From NCBI GenBank assembly GCA_021647535.1, contig JAKIUO010000076.1, positions 1-13,759 of the forward strand: a DNA stretch of 13,759 bases, given 5' to 3'. Shown in pieces: positions 1 through 6,904 of the stretch. The notes below the pieces were generated by a model. The model was not told where the DNA came from. It searched no databases and saw only the letters and a list, made by a program, of their open reading frames with translations. Positions within the stretch are counted from its first letter, which is position 1; the number at the start of each line of letters is the position of its first letter. The position numbers and the translations under genes are program-made. This stretch comes from Hyphomicrobiaceae bacterium (GTDB taxonomy: Bacteria; Pseudomonadota; Alphaproteobacteria; Rhizobiales; JAKIUO01).

Positions 1-1899
1 CGTTATGCGCTCATCCTGTTGCAGCGGCAGCAGGTTAATCAGCGCATTACCCAGCGCCTGCGGAGCGGCCAGTGGCAGACGCCAGACCTTCATCACATAG
101 GCAATGCCACGGCTGGAGAAAAACAGAATGGGCGTATGGGTATTGGCCATATAGAGCTGGGTGACGAAATCCTCGTCCCTTGTGCTCATACCAGCACGCC
201 CCTTGCCGCCCCGTGCCTGCGCACGATAGGTCGACAGCGGCACACGCTTGATATAGCCCTTGTGAGAAACCGTCACCACCATGTCTTCGCGGGCGATCAG
301 GTCTTCATCGTCAACATCACCAACATAATCGACAATTTCGGTGCGACGCGGCGTGCCAAATTGTTCGCGCACTTCCATCAGCTCGTCGCGGATCATTGAG
401 ACAATACGCTCGCGTGACCCCAGAATTTCCAGATAGTCCTTGATCTTGTCGGCAATGGTTTTGAGTTCATCGCCGATTTCATCACGGCCCAGAGCGGTCA
501 AGCGCTGCAAGCGCAGATCCAGAATACCCTGCGCCTGTTCCAGCGACAGCGTATAGGTGCCATCCTCGGTCACCATATGGCGCGGGTCGGCAATCAACAG
601 CACCAACGGCGCCACATCCTTGGCAGGCCAGGCGCGCTCCATCAATTGCTCACGCGCTGTTGTTGGATTTGGCGCATGGCGGATGAGCGCAATGATCTCG
701 TCAATATTGGCAACCGCGATGGCCAGACCAACCAAAAGATGCGCTCGCTCACGGGCTTTCATCAAAAGAAATTTGGTGCGCCGCGAAATAACTTCTTCAC
801 GAAAGGCATTAAAGGCGGTGAGAAAATCGCGCAGCTGCAACTGCTCCGGCTTACCACCATTCAGCGCAATCATATTGCAGCCAAATGAACTTTGCAGCGG
901 CGAAAATTTGTAGAGCTGGTTGAGCACCACTTCGGGATTGGAATCGCGCTTGATCTCAATGACAACGCGATTGCCATCCTTGTCGCTTTCGTCGCGAATA
1001 TCGCTAATGCCCTCGACACGCTTATTGCGCACGAGATCAGCCATTTTCTCCACCAGCCCGGCCTTGTTGACCTGATAGGGCACTTCCGTGATGATCAGCG
1101 CTTCGCGGTTTTTGCGGATGGTTTCAGTGTGCACTTTGCCGCGCATGATCACCGAACCACGGCCAGTTTCATAGGCCAGCTTGATGCCCTTGCGCCCCAG
1201 AATAATACCGCCCGTCGGGAAATCTGGCCCCAGAACGATCTCGTTCAGTTCCGCATTGGTCATTTCAGGATTGTCCAGCATGGCCATGCTCGCATCAATC
1301 ACTTCTTCCAGATTGTGCGGCGGAATATTGGTCGCCATACCAACGGCAATGCCGCCTGCCCCATTGACCAGCAGATTGGGAAAGCGCGCAGGCAACACGA
1401 CGGGTTCATGTTCGGTGCCATCATAGTTGGGCCGAAAATCCACTGTGTCTTTGTGGATGTCCTCCAGCAGGGAACCCGCAACCTTTTCCAGCTTGCATTC
1501 GGTATAACGCATGGCGGCAGCGGGATCATTGTCGATGGAGCCAAAATTGCCCTGCCCGTCGATCAGCGGCAGCCGCAGGGAGAAATCCTGTGCCATACGC
1601 ACCAGCGCATCATAAATCGCCTGGTCACCATGGGGATGATAGGTACCCATGACCTCGCCGACGATCTTGGCGCATTTACGATAGCCCTTATTATGAAACA
1701 GACTCATCTCGCCCATGGTATAGAGGATGCGCCGATGCACAGGTTTCAAACCATCGCGCACATCTGGCAGCGCACGCGAGACGATAACGCTCATGGCGTA
1801 GTCCATATAGGAGCGCTTCATCTCCTCAACAATGGAAATGGGACTGATATCGGACGGCTCGTCACCCCCATCAGGCGGGGTTTTGTCGTCATTGGCCAA
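1..1899 (-). CDS. gyrA: DNA gyrase subunit A, N-terminal 633 codons (3' end outside window)
   Basis: Breakage-reunion subunit of the cytoplasmic A2B2 gyrase, which introduces negative supercoils using ATP. Translating the minus strand gives a classic GyrA start: MKRSYMDYAMSVIVSRALPD near residues 27-46, then DGLKPVHRRILY. The catalytic tyrosine is Tyr132 in AAAMRYTE (codon 1506-1504). The quinolone pocket reads HPHGDQAIYD at residues 88-97, with Gln93 where E. coli has Ser83 and an intact Asp97 (E. coli Asp87). The tower and coiled-coil domain follows, ending in the first beta-propeller blade (VTVSHKGYIKRVPLSTYRAQ) at the window edge. I chose TTG at 1899 because GAGGTG lies 6 nt upstream; GTG at 1908 is in frame but has no spaced ribosome-binding site. 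The C-terminal supercoiling domain is missing only because the window ends. Confidence 0.97.
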   Translation of the reverse strand, partial: MANDDKTPPDGGDEPSDISPISIVEEMKRSYMDYAMSVIVSRALPDVRDGLKPVHRRILYTMGEMSLFHNKGYRKCAKIVGEVMGTYHPHGDQAIYDALVRMAQDFSLRLPLIDGQGNFGSIDNDPAAAMRYTECKLEKVAGSLLEDIHKDTVDFRPNYDGTEHEPVVLPARFPNLLVNGAGGIAVGMATNIPPHNLEEVIDASMAMLDNPEMTNAELNEIVLGPDFPTGGIILGRKGIKLAYETGRGSVIMRGKVHTETIRKNREALIITEVPYQVNKAGLVEKMADLVRNKRVEGISDIRDESDKDGNRVVIEIKRDSNPEVVLNQLYKFSPLQSSFGCNMIALNGGKPEQLQLRDFLTAFNAFREEVISRRTKFLLMKARERAHLLVGLAIAVANIDEIIALIRHAPNPTTAREQLMERAWPAKDVAPLVLLIADPRHMVTEDGTYTLSLEQAQGILDLRLQRLTALGRDEIGDELKTIADKIKDYLEILGSRERIVSMIRDELMEVREQFGTPRRTEIVDYVGDVDDEDLIAREDMVVTVSHKGYIKRVPLSTYRAQARGGKGRAGMSTRDEDFVTQLYMANTHTPILFFSSRGIAYVMKVWRLPLAAPQALGNALINLLPLQQDERIT

Positions 1900-1989
1900 A
1901 GGGGACACCTCTACTAAGAAAACGGACTGCTGTGCCACTCTTTAGAGCCACCAGACAGCCGCTTTATTCCGCATTCAAATATCTCGCGG

Positions 1990-2018
1990 ATTATAGCCAT
2001 ACAGCTATGAAAAAGCAA
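1990..2018 (-). promoter_or_regulatory. Sigma70-type promoter of gyrA
   Basis: Reading the minus strand, TTGCTT (2018-2013) and a perfect TATAAT (1995-1990) are separated by exactly 17 nt. Transcription would begin near 1983, giving a leader of about 84 nt before the TTG start of gyrA. It sits in the 145-nt gap behind the small membrane gene, so gyrA can be transcribed independently of that gene. Confidence 0.65.
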
Positions 2019-2044
2019 AGAATGAATCAAAGGCAGCACAGCCC

Positions 2045-2314
2045 CTAACCCAGATTGTCCGGGCGCAGTATTTTTTGCAGGGAAACCGGCAAATGAGGCT
2101 CAATGCTACTCAAACGCCGATCAAGCGAGGGATAGCGATCACGCATGGCGTGAAACCAGCGCCGCACCGGCGGACTGACCATCATCAGCATGGCGATGCC
2201 CATGAGCAGCAAAACAATACCAAAGGGAATTGGCAATAGAAACGTCACCAGCCCCACCAGTACCATCAGTACGGCAACAATTAGCAGAACAAAATTCCAG
2301 GCCCGTTTAAACAT
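2045..2314 (-). CDS. Small two-helix inner-membrane protein, function unknown
   Basis: An 89-residue protein, MFKRAWNFVLLIVAVLMVLV and onward. Two hydrophobic segments (about residues 7-27 and 29-48) are joined by a short LLPIPFG turn and followed by a basic, cytoplasm-like tail (VRRWFHAMRDRYPSLDRRLS). The arrangement resembles the small PGPGW-type transmembrane proteins, where a Pro/Gly turn joins two helices, but the exact motif is absent, so the family link is tentative. The start at 2314 is favoured over the longer in-frame start at 2356 because GGAG lies 5 nt upstream of this ATG. It precedes gyrA on the same strand, but gyrA has its own promoter. Confidence 0.72.
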   Translation of the reverse strand: MFKRAWNFVLLIVAVLMVLVGLVTFLLPIPFGIVLLLMGIAMLMMVSPPVRRWFHAMRDRYPSLDRRLSSIEPHLPVSLQKILRPDNLG

Positions 2315-2428
2315 GAGTTCTCCGCAACAACACTGATTTTTCCAGCACCGCCTCAATATGAAAGGGTGTTATAGCCTACTTCACAAAAAACTGTGGCTTA
2401 TTTTACGCTCTTTGATAAACAAACCCAA

Positions 2429-2706
2429 TCAGCGAGGCAGCTTCACCTGAAGCGAACGCCCGCCATAGCCATGCACACCACCAAAAGAAACTATAGTTAC
2501 CACGCTGATTTTACTTGGTATTTTTACGCCAGACAAAGACCTCACAAAGGACTGCTCATGAATATGAGGATGTTGAACCGTCACCTCAAAGCGATAGGCC
2601 CAACTGACTGCCCGGACACTTTCACATCAACAATATCCGCCTCGCCAGCCTCAACTGGGGACCAGAACACCAAAAACGGCAAACACAAAACAACCATCAG
2701 GCGCAC
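2429..2706 (-). pseudogene. Decayed gene for a small exported protein (HPH..EQ..RSLSG family)
   Basis: GTG at 2706 has GGGAGG 7 nt upstream and opens a signal-peptide-like sequence (VRLMVVLCLPFLVFWSPVEA, then GEADIVDVKVSGQSVG). The frame then hits TGA at 2583-2581. One frame over, the protein resumes as YRFEVTVQHPHIHEQSFVRS, continues through SLSGVKIP and VHGYGGRSLQVKLPR, and stops at 2429. Restoring one G in the GGGCC run near 2595 would rejoin the two parts. From memory, related alphaproteobacterial proteins have about 25-30 residues, including a GWDHYAD-like stretch, between the VTVxH and LLHPHxxEQ segments. Here the two are directly joined, suggesting an additional in-frame deletion. The frame change is seen directly; family membership and the deletion are inference. 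Confidence 0.68.
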
Positions 2707-2816
2707 AACAGCACCTCCCAGAATACCCCCCCTCTTTATATGGGAACAGATTTGCGATTAGCAAGACAGCCAGTTCGACAGAAAAACCACAAACTCCCAA
2801 CACCGCATCTTAAAAG

Positions 2817-2848
2817 TTATCCACAGGCAATCAACACACTTATTCACT
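2817..2848 (+). other. DnaA-box pair upstream of the HMA-like gene
   Basis: TTATCCACA at 2817-2825 matches the strong DnaA box TTATNCACA perfectly. TTATTCACT at 2840-2848 matches 8 of 9, in the same orientation and 23 nt further on. They lie in an AT-rich stretch about 80-110 nt upstream of the ATG at 2928. Two boxes do not make an origin; a DnaA-responsive promoter or a titration site is possible. Confidence 0.4.
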
Positions 2849-2927
2849 TTTTTATTACTGTGTTGACAATATACCACAACGGAACAACAGTATTCATCAT
2901 CGTTAACCAAAGATAGTGAGGTTCGTC

Positions 2928-3170
2928 ATGGCCAAGTTTAATAATAATATTCAAATCACAGATATAATAATACATGTAGATGAGAGCATTAATAACCTGG
3001 AAGAAGAAGTTCTTCTTGGAGAACTTCGAAAAGTCGATGGCGTGATGACACCAGGGTTTAACAGGCCGCATCTTATGCTTGTCACATACAATCCTGAAAA
3101 AGTGAATTCATATGAGCTGTTAAGTACCGTTCGCTCGGAAGGTTATCACGCTCAGCTCATCGGCATATAG
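2928..3170 (+). CDS. Small HMA-fold protein lacking metal-binding cysteines
   Basis: An 80-residue soluble protein. The pattern ITDIIIHVDESIN, then LEEEVLLGELRKVDGVM, then PHLMLVTYNPEKVNSYELLS and VRSEGYHAQLIGI fits the beta-alpha-beta-beta-alpha-beta ferredoxin-like fold of heavy-metal-associated domains. It has no CxxC and no cysteine at all, so copper or zinc handling is not supported; a protein-protein or regulatory role is possible. ATG 2928 is chosen over the in-frame GTG at 2916 because that GTG is part of the ribosome-binding site (GAGG at 2918-2921, 6 nt from ATG). A TTGACA hexamer at 2863-2868 could be its -35 box, but no good -10 follows at 16-18 nt. The gene is more AT-rich than its neighbours and stands alone. 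Confidence 0.75.
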   Translation: MAKFNNNIQITDIIIHVDESINNLEEEVLLGELRKVDGVMTPGFNRPHLMLVTYNPEKVNSYELLSTVRSEGYHAQLIGI

Positions 3171-3257
3171 AGCGCAACCAACCCCCCGCCGAGATCAGAA
3201 ACAAGCTCATTACGCTTGCCCTGATGACCTCCACAGCCCCCAGGGCCTGTCCAAAAA

Positions 3258-3301
3258 TAAAAATACTCCCGTATGATCGCAAGAGTGCTGGAGTATTTTT
3301 A
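3258..3301. terminator. 12-bp hairpin downstream of the HMA-like gene, likely terminator
   Basis: TAAAAATACTCC (3258-3269) and GGAGTATTTTTA (3290-3301) are perfect reverse complements around a 20-nt loop. The T-run at the base of the right arm and the A-run of the left arm would allow termination in either direction. It lies 88 nt after the stop of the HMA-like gene. The long loop and AT-rich stem make it a weaker terminator than those at 3541 and 11177. Confidence 0.5.
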
Positions 3302-3369
3302 GCTCTCCCCTTCGCCCGCCAAAGAAACCTTCCCCAAATTATCATTTCTTTAAAAAAACAGAGCTTTAC

Positions 3370-3383
3370 CCCCCATATGGGGG
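3370..3383. repeat. 14-bp perfect palindrome
   Basis: CCCCCATATGGGGG is self-complementary throughout. It lies in the gene-free stretch 3171-3818 about 100 nt before the small-RNA promoter candidate. It could be a protein-binding site; nothing else identifies it. Confidence 0.4.
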
Positions 3384-3483
3384 ATGAGTGCCCCCTTTAA
3401 CTCACTTATATTACTCCTGTAGATAGCTGAGATTCAAATGCCGAGACACCTTCCCACTCCCCCAATCTAACCTTCTCGCCCAT

Positions 3484-3513
3484 TTGAAAACCTTTCATCA
3501 CCAAATCTATACT
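3484..3513 (+). promoter_or_regulatory. Promoter candidate of a small RNA
   Basis: TTGAAA (3484-3489) and TATACT (3508-3513) are 18 nt apart, a good sigma70-like pair. Initiation would fall near 3520. No convincing protein start follows before the strong terminator at 3541-3584. Confidence 0.45.
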
Positions 3514-3519
3514 GCAGGA

Positions 3520-3584
3520 GCTTTAACGAGCATTCTGATGAGAGTTTCGCCGTGGTGTAACAGCCATGCGAAACTCTTTTTTTT
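3520..3584 (+). ncRNA. Candidate ~65-nt small RNA with intrinsic terminator
   Basis: A promoter-like pair (3484-3513) is followed about 28 nt after the predicted start by a strong intrinsic terminator. AGAGTTTCGC (3541-3550) pairs perfectly with GCGAAACTCT (3568-3577) around a 17-nt loop, and 8 consecutive T close it (3577-3584). The unit is free-standing: the gene upstream on this strand ended 370 nt earlier behind its own hairpin. The unpaired 5' part (about 3520-3540) and the loop would be the candidate target-pairing regions. I do not recognise a family. The unit could instead be a leftover leader of a lost gene. Confidence 0.42.
3541..3584 (+). terminator. Strong rho-independent terminator
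   Basis: A 10-bp perfect stem (3541-3550 with 3568-3577) is followed by a run of eight T ending at 3584. This is the clearest terminator between the HMA-like gene and ppc and defines the 3' end of the small-RNA candidate. Confidence 0.75.
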
Positions 3585-3617
3585 GGCGCAAAGACTGGCT
3601 GGAGGGAAGAGGGCTGA

Positions 3618-3702
3618 CGAGGGGTCGCAAATGGCTCTATCGAGCCACGCCCTCGCCGGGCTGGCAGCTTATGCAGCTGGCAGAAAAGGGCCAGCCCTTT
3701 TC
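3618..3702. repeat. Run of three perfect hairpins downstream of ppc
   Basis: First, CGAGGG (3618-3623) pairs with CCCTCG (3650-3655) and encloses TGGCTC/GAGCCA (3632-3637, 3642-3647, loop TATC). Second, CAGCT/AGCTG lies at 3665-3669 and 3675-3679. Third, GAAAAGGG/CCCTTTTC lies at 3683-3690 and 3695-3702 with a CCAG loop. The third, read on the minus strand, ends in a short T-run 117 nt after the ppc stop and may be the ppc terminator. The rest could belong to an unrecognised structured RNA or a REP-like element. Confidence 0.5.
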
Positions 3703-3739
3703 AAACCCGAATTTCCAGTCCTTTTCAAACCTGAATTTA
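3692..3739 (+). repeat. 24-bp tandem duplication, two copies
   Basis: Units 3692-3715 and 3716-3739 differ at only three positions; both contain CTTTTCAAACC followed by GAATTT. The first copy overlaps the right arm of the hairpin at 3683-3702. The period is a multiple of three and falls inside a small open frame (3566-3760), but that frame has no ribosome-binding site. Confidence 0.7.
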
Positions 3740-3818
3740 AAGGGGGATGATAAGAGGTAATACCAACCTCGATCACAATCCGGCTCAACCAATATTCGGG
3801 GCTTTTTGAGGGTCTGCT

Positions 3819-6716
3819 CTAGCCAAAAGCTCCGAAATTATGGGCAATTCCTGTTCCGAGCAACAGCACCAGCTCATAGGCCTCTTCCATGGGGTCAATC
3901 AGATCGTCCTGAATATCGGCGTAAGAAACGCCCTGATGATCCAGACCGCCAGCCTCTTCGCTCATATCATAGTCCTGTGCATGTGGCATGGAGACCGGGT
4001 AAACCTCACGCAAAAGCGCCACTGCTTCTTTGACATGCATGGATAAGATAAGCCCGATCACACGCTCACGCGAAATATCGTTGGCCATGGAAAACTGCGG
4101 GATTTGCGCTGCCAGCAGATAGATATGCTGAATGAGCGCGATACGCAGGGCGTGCATGATATCGTGACCTTCGCGCCACGGCTCCTTGACGAGCGACACC
4201 TTTATATCAAGCTGGTCAAACAGTTCTTGCAAGCGCACGGCATCTTCACGCAGATAGGTCGCCAGATGCATAATGCCATCGTGGCGATGGTCACCGCGCA
4301 ACAGATCCGCCAGATAGATACAGGCATTTTTCAAATGAGCCTCATCCTTGTTCAAAGGCCGCGTCACCCAAAACGCATCATCGAACAGGGTTGAATAGGA
4401 GGCCAGCGTCTTGATACTCGACATGGCGCGCGCATGTTGCACCAGCGACATGATCTGGCGCAAACGCGGCGAGCCTTTGTGCATATCGACAAAACGGTCC
4501 TGCTCAAAGCGCACCGTCTCGCCAACCCCGGAAATGATATTGAGCACATAGCCCATCTGCTGCAAAATAGCGTTATGGGGAATGGCCCGCATTTCACCAA
4601 TCAGTGTCCGGTTATCATGCCCCGCTTCAAACTGACGGATTGATTTGCGCGATCCTGTCTTAACCAAAAGCCCTGTGCCAAAAGCCCCCAACGCATCATG
4701 ATAGTCCTCATTCTGGAACAGGGAGGTTTGGTATTCCTTGATGTTCTCGAAAATATCCAGACTGAAATCCAGATCATCATAAAAAAGATCATCAGGCTCT
4801 TCGCGCGCACTTTCGCAACTGCTGACCAACATGGAAACAAGGGTGGTGAGGGCCAGAGGCTTTGAACCAAACAACACATAGCCATCGCCGCCCTGAAAGC
4901 TCACTTCATGATGCAGGGGGATGTCTTTCGATCTGTATTTCCAACGCACCCAGGGCGTCATGACATATTCAAAGCGATCATTCAGACTGGAGGGATGCGT
5001 ACCGCGCCCCATGCTCTCGCCATGCGTATCAAAAATGAGCACATCAATAGTCTGCCCGTTGTCATTCTGGGGCGCTTCTTTGGCGACAACCTCGGCTAGC
5101 TGGCCATGAAAACGCTCAATCGCCAACGCTGCCGGGATCTGTCCGATAAAGCGTCCAGCATCAGAAAAGCCGGTCTGGACGCAAAGCCGCCCACGGCGCT
5201 GGATGTAACTGCGATAAGAACCGGTTTTGAGCAAGAGCGACAAAATACGCGCCCCGTGATCCAGCGCCTCTTCCGTTTCCAGCAGAGGCGACACATCCAC
5301 CAGCTCTTCCACCCCGTAGCGCTTGGCCAGATAAACCGCCGCCAATACGGTGAATGGGTTTTCACACTCGGCAATAAGCAGGCGAATAGGTGAAGTACGA
5401 TCAATATGTTTGAGAATTTGCGTGATCACCAGAAATTGCCGAATAGCCGTGGCCCGCTCCAGTGCCAGTGAGGCAAAATTAATTTTTTGCGGTTTTGTGC
5501 TCTTGATCAGCTCATCGAGTTTTGTCAGCATGACGCGTGACGCGAGGTCAACATTCCCCGTAATTTTCAGCGGCACCCGCGCCACATTATGCAGCTGAGC
5601 AGCATTAACGCGAAAATGCATACGCGCCGTCCCCAGCCCCTGCGCCTTGATCGAAGCGCGCAACTGCACCAGCTGCAAACACTGCTCGTCATCAAGCACC
5701 AGCCCCACCGCCTCATCAAGCAGCAACAACGCCTTGGTCAGATCTCCAGCCAGCCCCTTGTCGCGGTTCTCCGTCAGATAGTTGGCGGCAATGGATAAGT
5801 ATTTTGGGTCTTCCAGATCAGCCGCAAACAGCTCGATATGGCGAGCCAGCAAAACATCTTCTTGCGTAAACAAACGCACCAGCTCTTGCAGTTTCTCGTC
5901 TGCTCGATCAGATCCAAGGGTGCGCCGCACGGCACCGATCATCGCCAGGTCGCGCTCCACCTGTATCTTTTTTTCCAAAAGGCGAAAGCGCAGGCTGTCA
6001 TACCAGCTGATATCATTGCGCCCATCCATATCATACCCCACCCAGCTATTAAGCTCGACGGGGTTCGGATTAATCGCCTTCCACTCCTCACTATAGGTTT
6101 GCCGGGCGACTTCAAGAATGACGCCAATCATCTGCTGGCTAGCCTGTTGCGCATTCGCCAGGGCTTCTTGCACTTCCTCATGCTCATTTTGCAGACTGAT
6201 CTGTTTATCCGGGCCATGGCGCAAATTCTTGAGACGGCTGGCCACATTCTGTTCGCTCAATTCACTCTTCTGGCCAATCAGATCCACCAGCACGCCGCGC
6301 AATTCGCGTGACATCATGAAAGTTGGATGAGCCGTAAAAACCGCTCCGTTCAATGGATGTTCCCACATAGCCCGAAAATCTTCAAAGGCAACGGGGGCTC
6401 CCTCGTTTTGCGTTGAGGCTTTGACCAGCTTTGCAAAGCGCTCCAGCACCTTCCCCTCATCGGTCTCACCAAGACGCTGGCGCATCTTTCCGGCGCGATA
6501 GAGCAAGGCCTCATTGCATAGCCTGTGTGTCACCTGGCGCAAATCATCCTGACTAACTGTGCCTTTTTCCATGTCCCTCGACATTTCGAATGCCAGCTGT
6601 TTCACAGGTAAAAACTGAGGGTCATTCTGGACCCGGGCGCGATGTGTACGCAGGTTCTTGCGCCAATTGTCGAGCCATGAAGTGTCTTGTTGCTGCTGAT
6701 CCACAGGTGCGGTCAT
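3819..6716 (-). CDS. ppc: Phosphoenolpyruvate carboxylase homologue with altered catalytic motifs
   Basis: About 965 residues, somewhat longer than E. coli Ppc (883) but colinear with it by eye. Ppc adds bicarbonate to PEP to refill oxaloacetate. The first histidine motif is present as VFTAHPTF (His130; usual LTAHPTE). The usual GGDRDGNP appears as VGYDMDGRND (about 226-235). GYSDSNKDGG appears as GFSDAGRFIG (about 516-525), losing the lysine. FHGRGGSVGRGGGP appears as FDTHGESMGRGTHP (562-575), losing the second catalytic histidine position and the first arginine but keeping GRG. The later arginines in KTGSRKSIRQ and MRAIPH are retained, and the end is LLLGTGIAHNFGAFG instead of GMRNTG. Activity is therefore plausible but not assured. 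Start: ATG 6716 (GGGA 10 nt upstream) puts the histidine near E. coli position 138; ATG 6806 would add 30 unlikely residues and lacks a ribosome-binding site. Confidence 0.85.
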   Translation of the reverse strand: MTAPVDQQQQDTSWLDNWRKNLRTHRARVQNDPQFLPVKQLAFEMSRDMEKGTVSQDDLRQVTHRLCNEALLYRAGKMRQRLGETDEGKVLERFAKLVKASTQNEGAPVAFEDFRAMWEHPLNGAVFTAHPTFMMSRELRGVLVDLIGQKSELSEQNVASRLKNLRHGPDKQISLQNEHEEVQEALANAQQASQQMIGVILEVARQTYSEEWKAINPNPVELNSWVGYDMDGRNDISWYDSLRFRLLEKKIQVERDLAMIGAVRRTLGSDRADEKLQELVRLFTQEDVLLARHIELFAADLEDPKYLSIAANYLTENRDKGLAGDLTKALLLLDEAVGLVLDDEQCLQLVQLRASIKAQGLGTARMHFRVNAAQLHNVARVPLKITGNVDLASRVMLTKLDELIKSTKPQKINFASLALERATAIRQFLVITQILKHIDRTSPIRLLIAECENPFTVLAAVYLAKRYGVEELVDVSPLLETEEALDHGARILSLLLKTGSYRSYIQRRGRLCVQTGFSDAGRFIGQIPAALAIERFHGQLAEVVAKEAPQNDNGQTIDVLIFDTHGESMGRGTHPSSLNDRFEYVMTPWVRWKYRSKDIPLHHEVSFQGGDGYVLFGSKPLALTTLVSMLVSSCESAREEPDDLFYDDLDFSLDIFENIKEYQTSLFQNEDYHDALGAFGTGLLVKTGSRKSIRQFEAGHDNRTLIGEMRAIPHNAILQQMGYVLNIISGVGETVRFEQDRFVDMHKGSPRLRQIMSLVQHARAMSSIKTLASYSTLFDDAFWVTRPLNKDEAHLKNACIYLADLLRGDHRHDGIMHLATYLREDAVRLQELFDQLDIKVSLVKEPWREGHDIMHALRIALIQHIYLLAAQIPQFSMANDISRERVIGLILSMHVKEAVALLREVYPVSMPHAQDYDMSEEAGGLDHQGVSYADIQDDLIDPMEEAYELVLLLGTGIAHNFGAFG

Positions 6717-6904
6717 TGTTTTATTTTCCCGTTCTTCCTGGCAAGCGCGTTGCGTAAGCCTTGCAAACGGCGTTAAACAGACCTCAATGAGATCTTGTTT
6801 TGCCATTCTTGGTGAGTGGTGAATTTCGTCCTGAACCTAACCGCAAACGGCCCCAAAGCCAAATAAAAGACAAGCCGGGCCTCAAATCTGGATAAACGCA
6901 CCAT

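Noticed and set aside
892..1917. 341-codon plus-strand open frame
   Set aside because: It lies entirely antisense to gyrA, whose minus-strand translation is unmistakable; the open frame is a by-product of codon bias.
2393..2761. 122-codon plus-strand open frame
   Set aside because: It is antisense to the recognisable decayed exported-protein gene on the minus strand and has no ribosome-binding site or family resemblance.
2817..2848. Chromosomal origin of replication
   Set aside because: Only one perfect and one imperfect DnaA box are visible, with no cluster, no unwinding repeats and no usual origin-linked genes.
3400..3450. TPP-riboswitch-like CTGAG word at 3427
   Set aside because: The second conserved TPP half is missing and no thiamine gene follows.
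3534..3577. Hammerhead-ribozyme-like CTGATGAG ... CGAAAC core
   Set aside because: The two core boxes are present, but the sequence between them cannot form a hammerhead stem II. Most of it pairs instead as the terminator stem with the bases that would be the GAAA box, and no stem I partner is seen.
3566..3760. 64-codon open frame after the small-RNA candidate
   Set aside because: Its ATG lies inside the terminator loop with no ribosome-binding site, and the sequence is dominated by hairpins and a tandem repeat.
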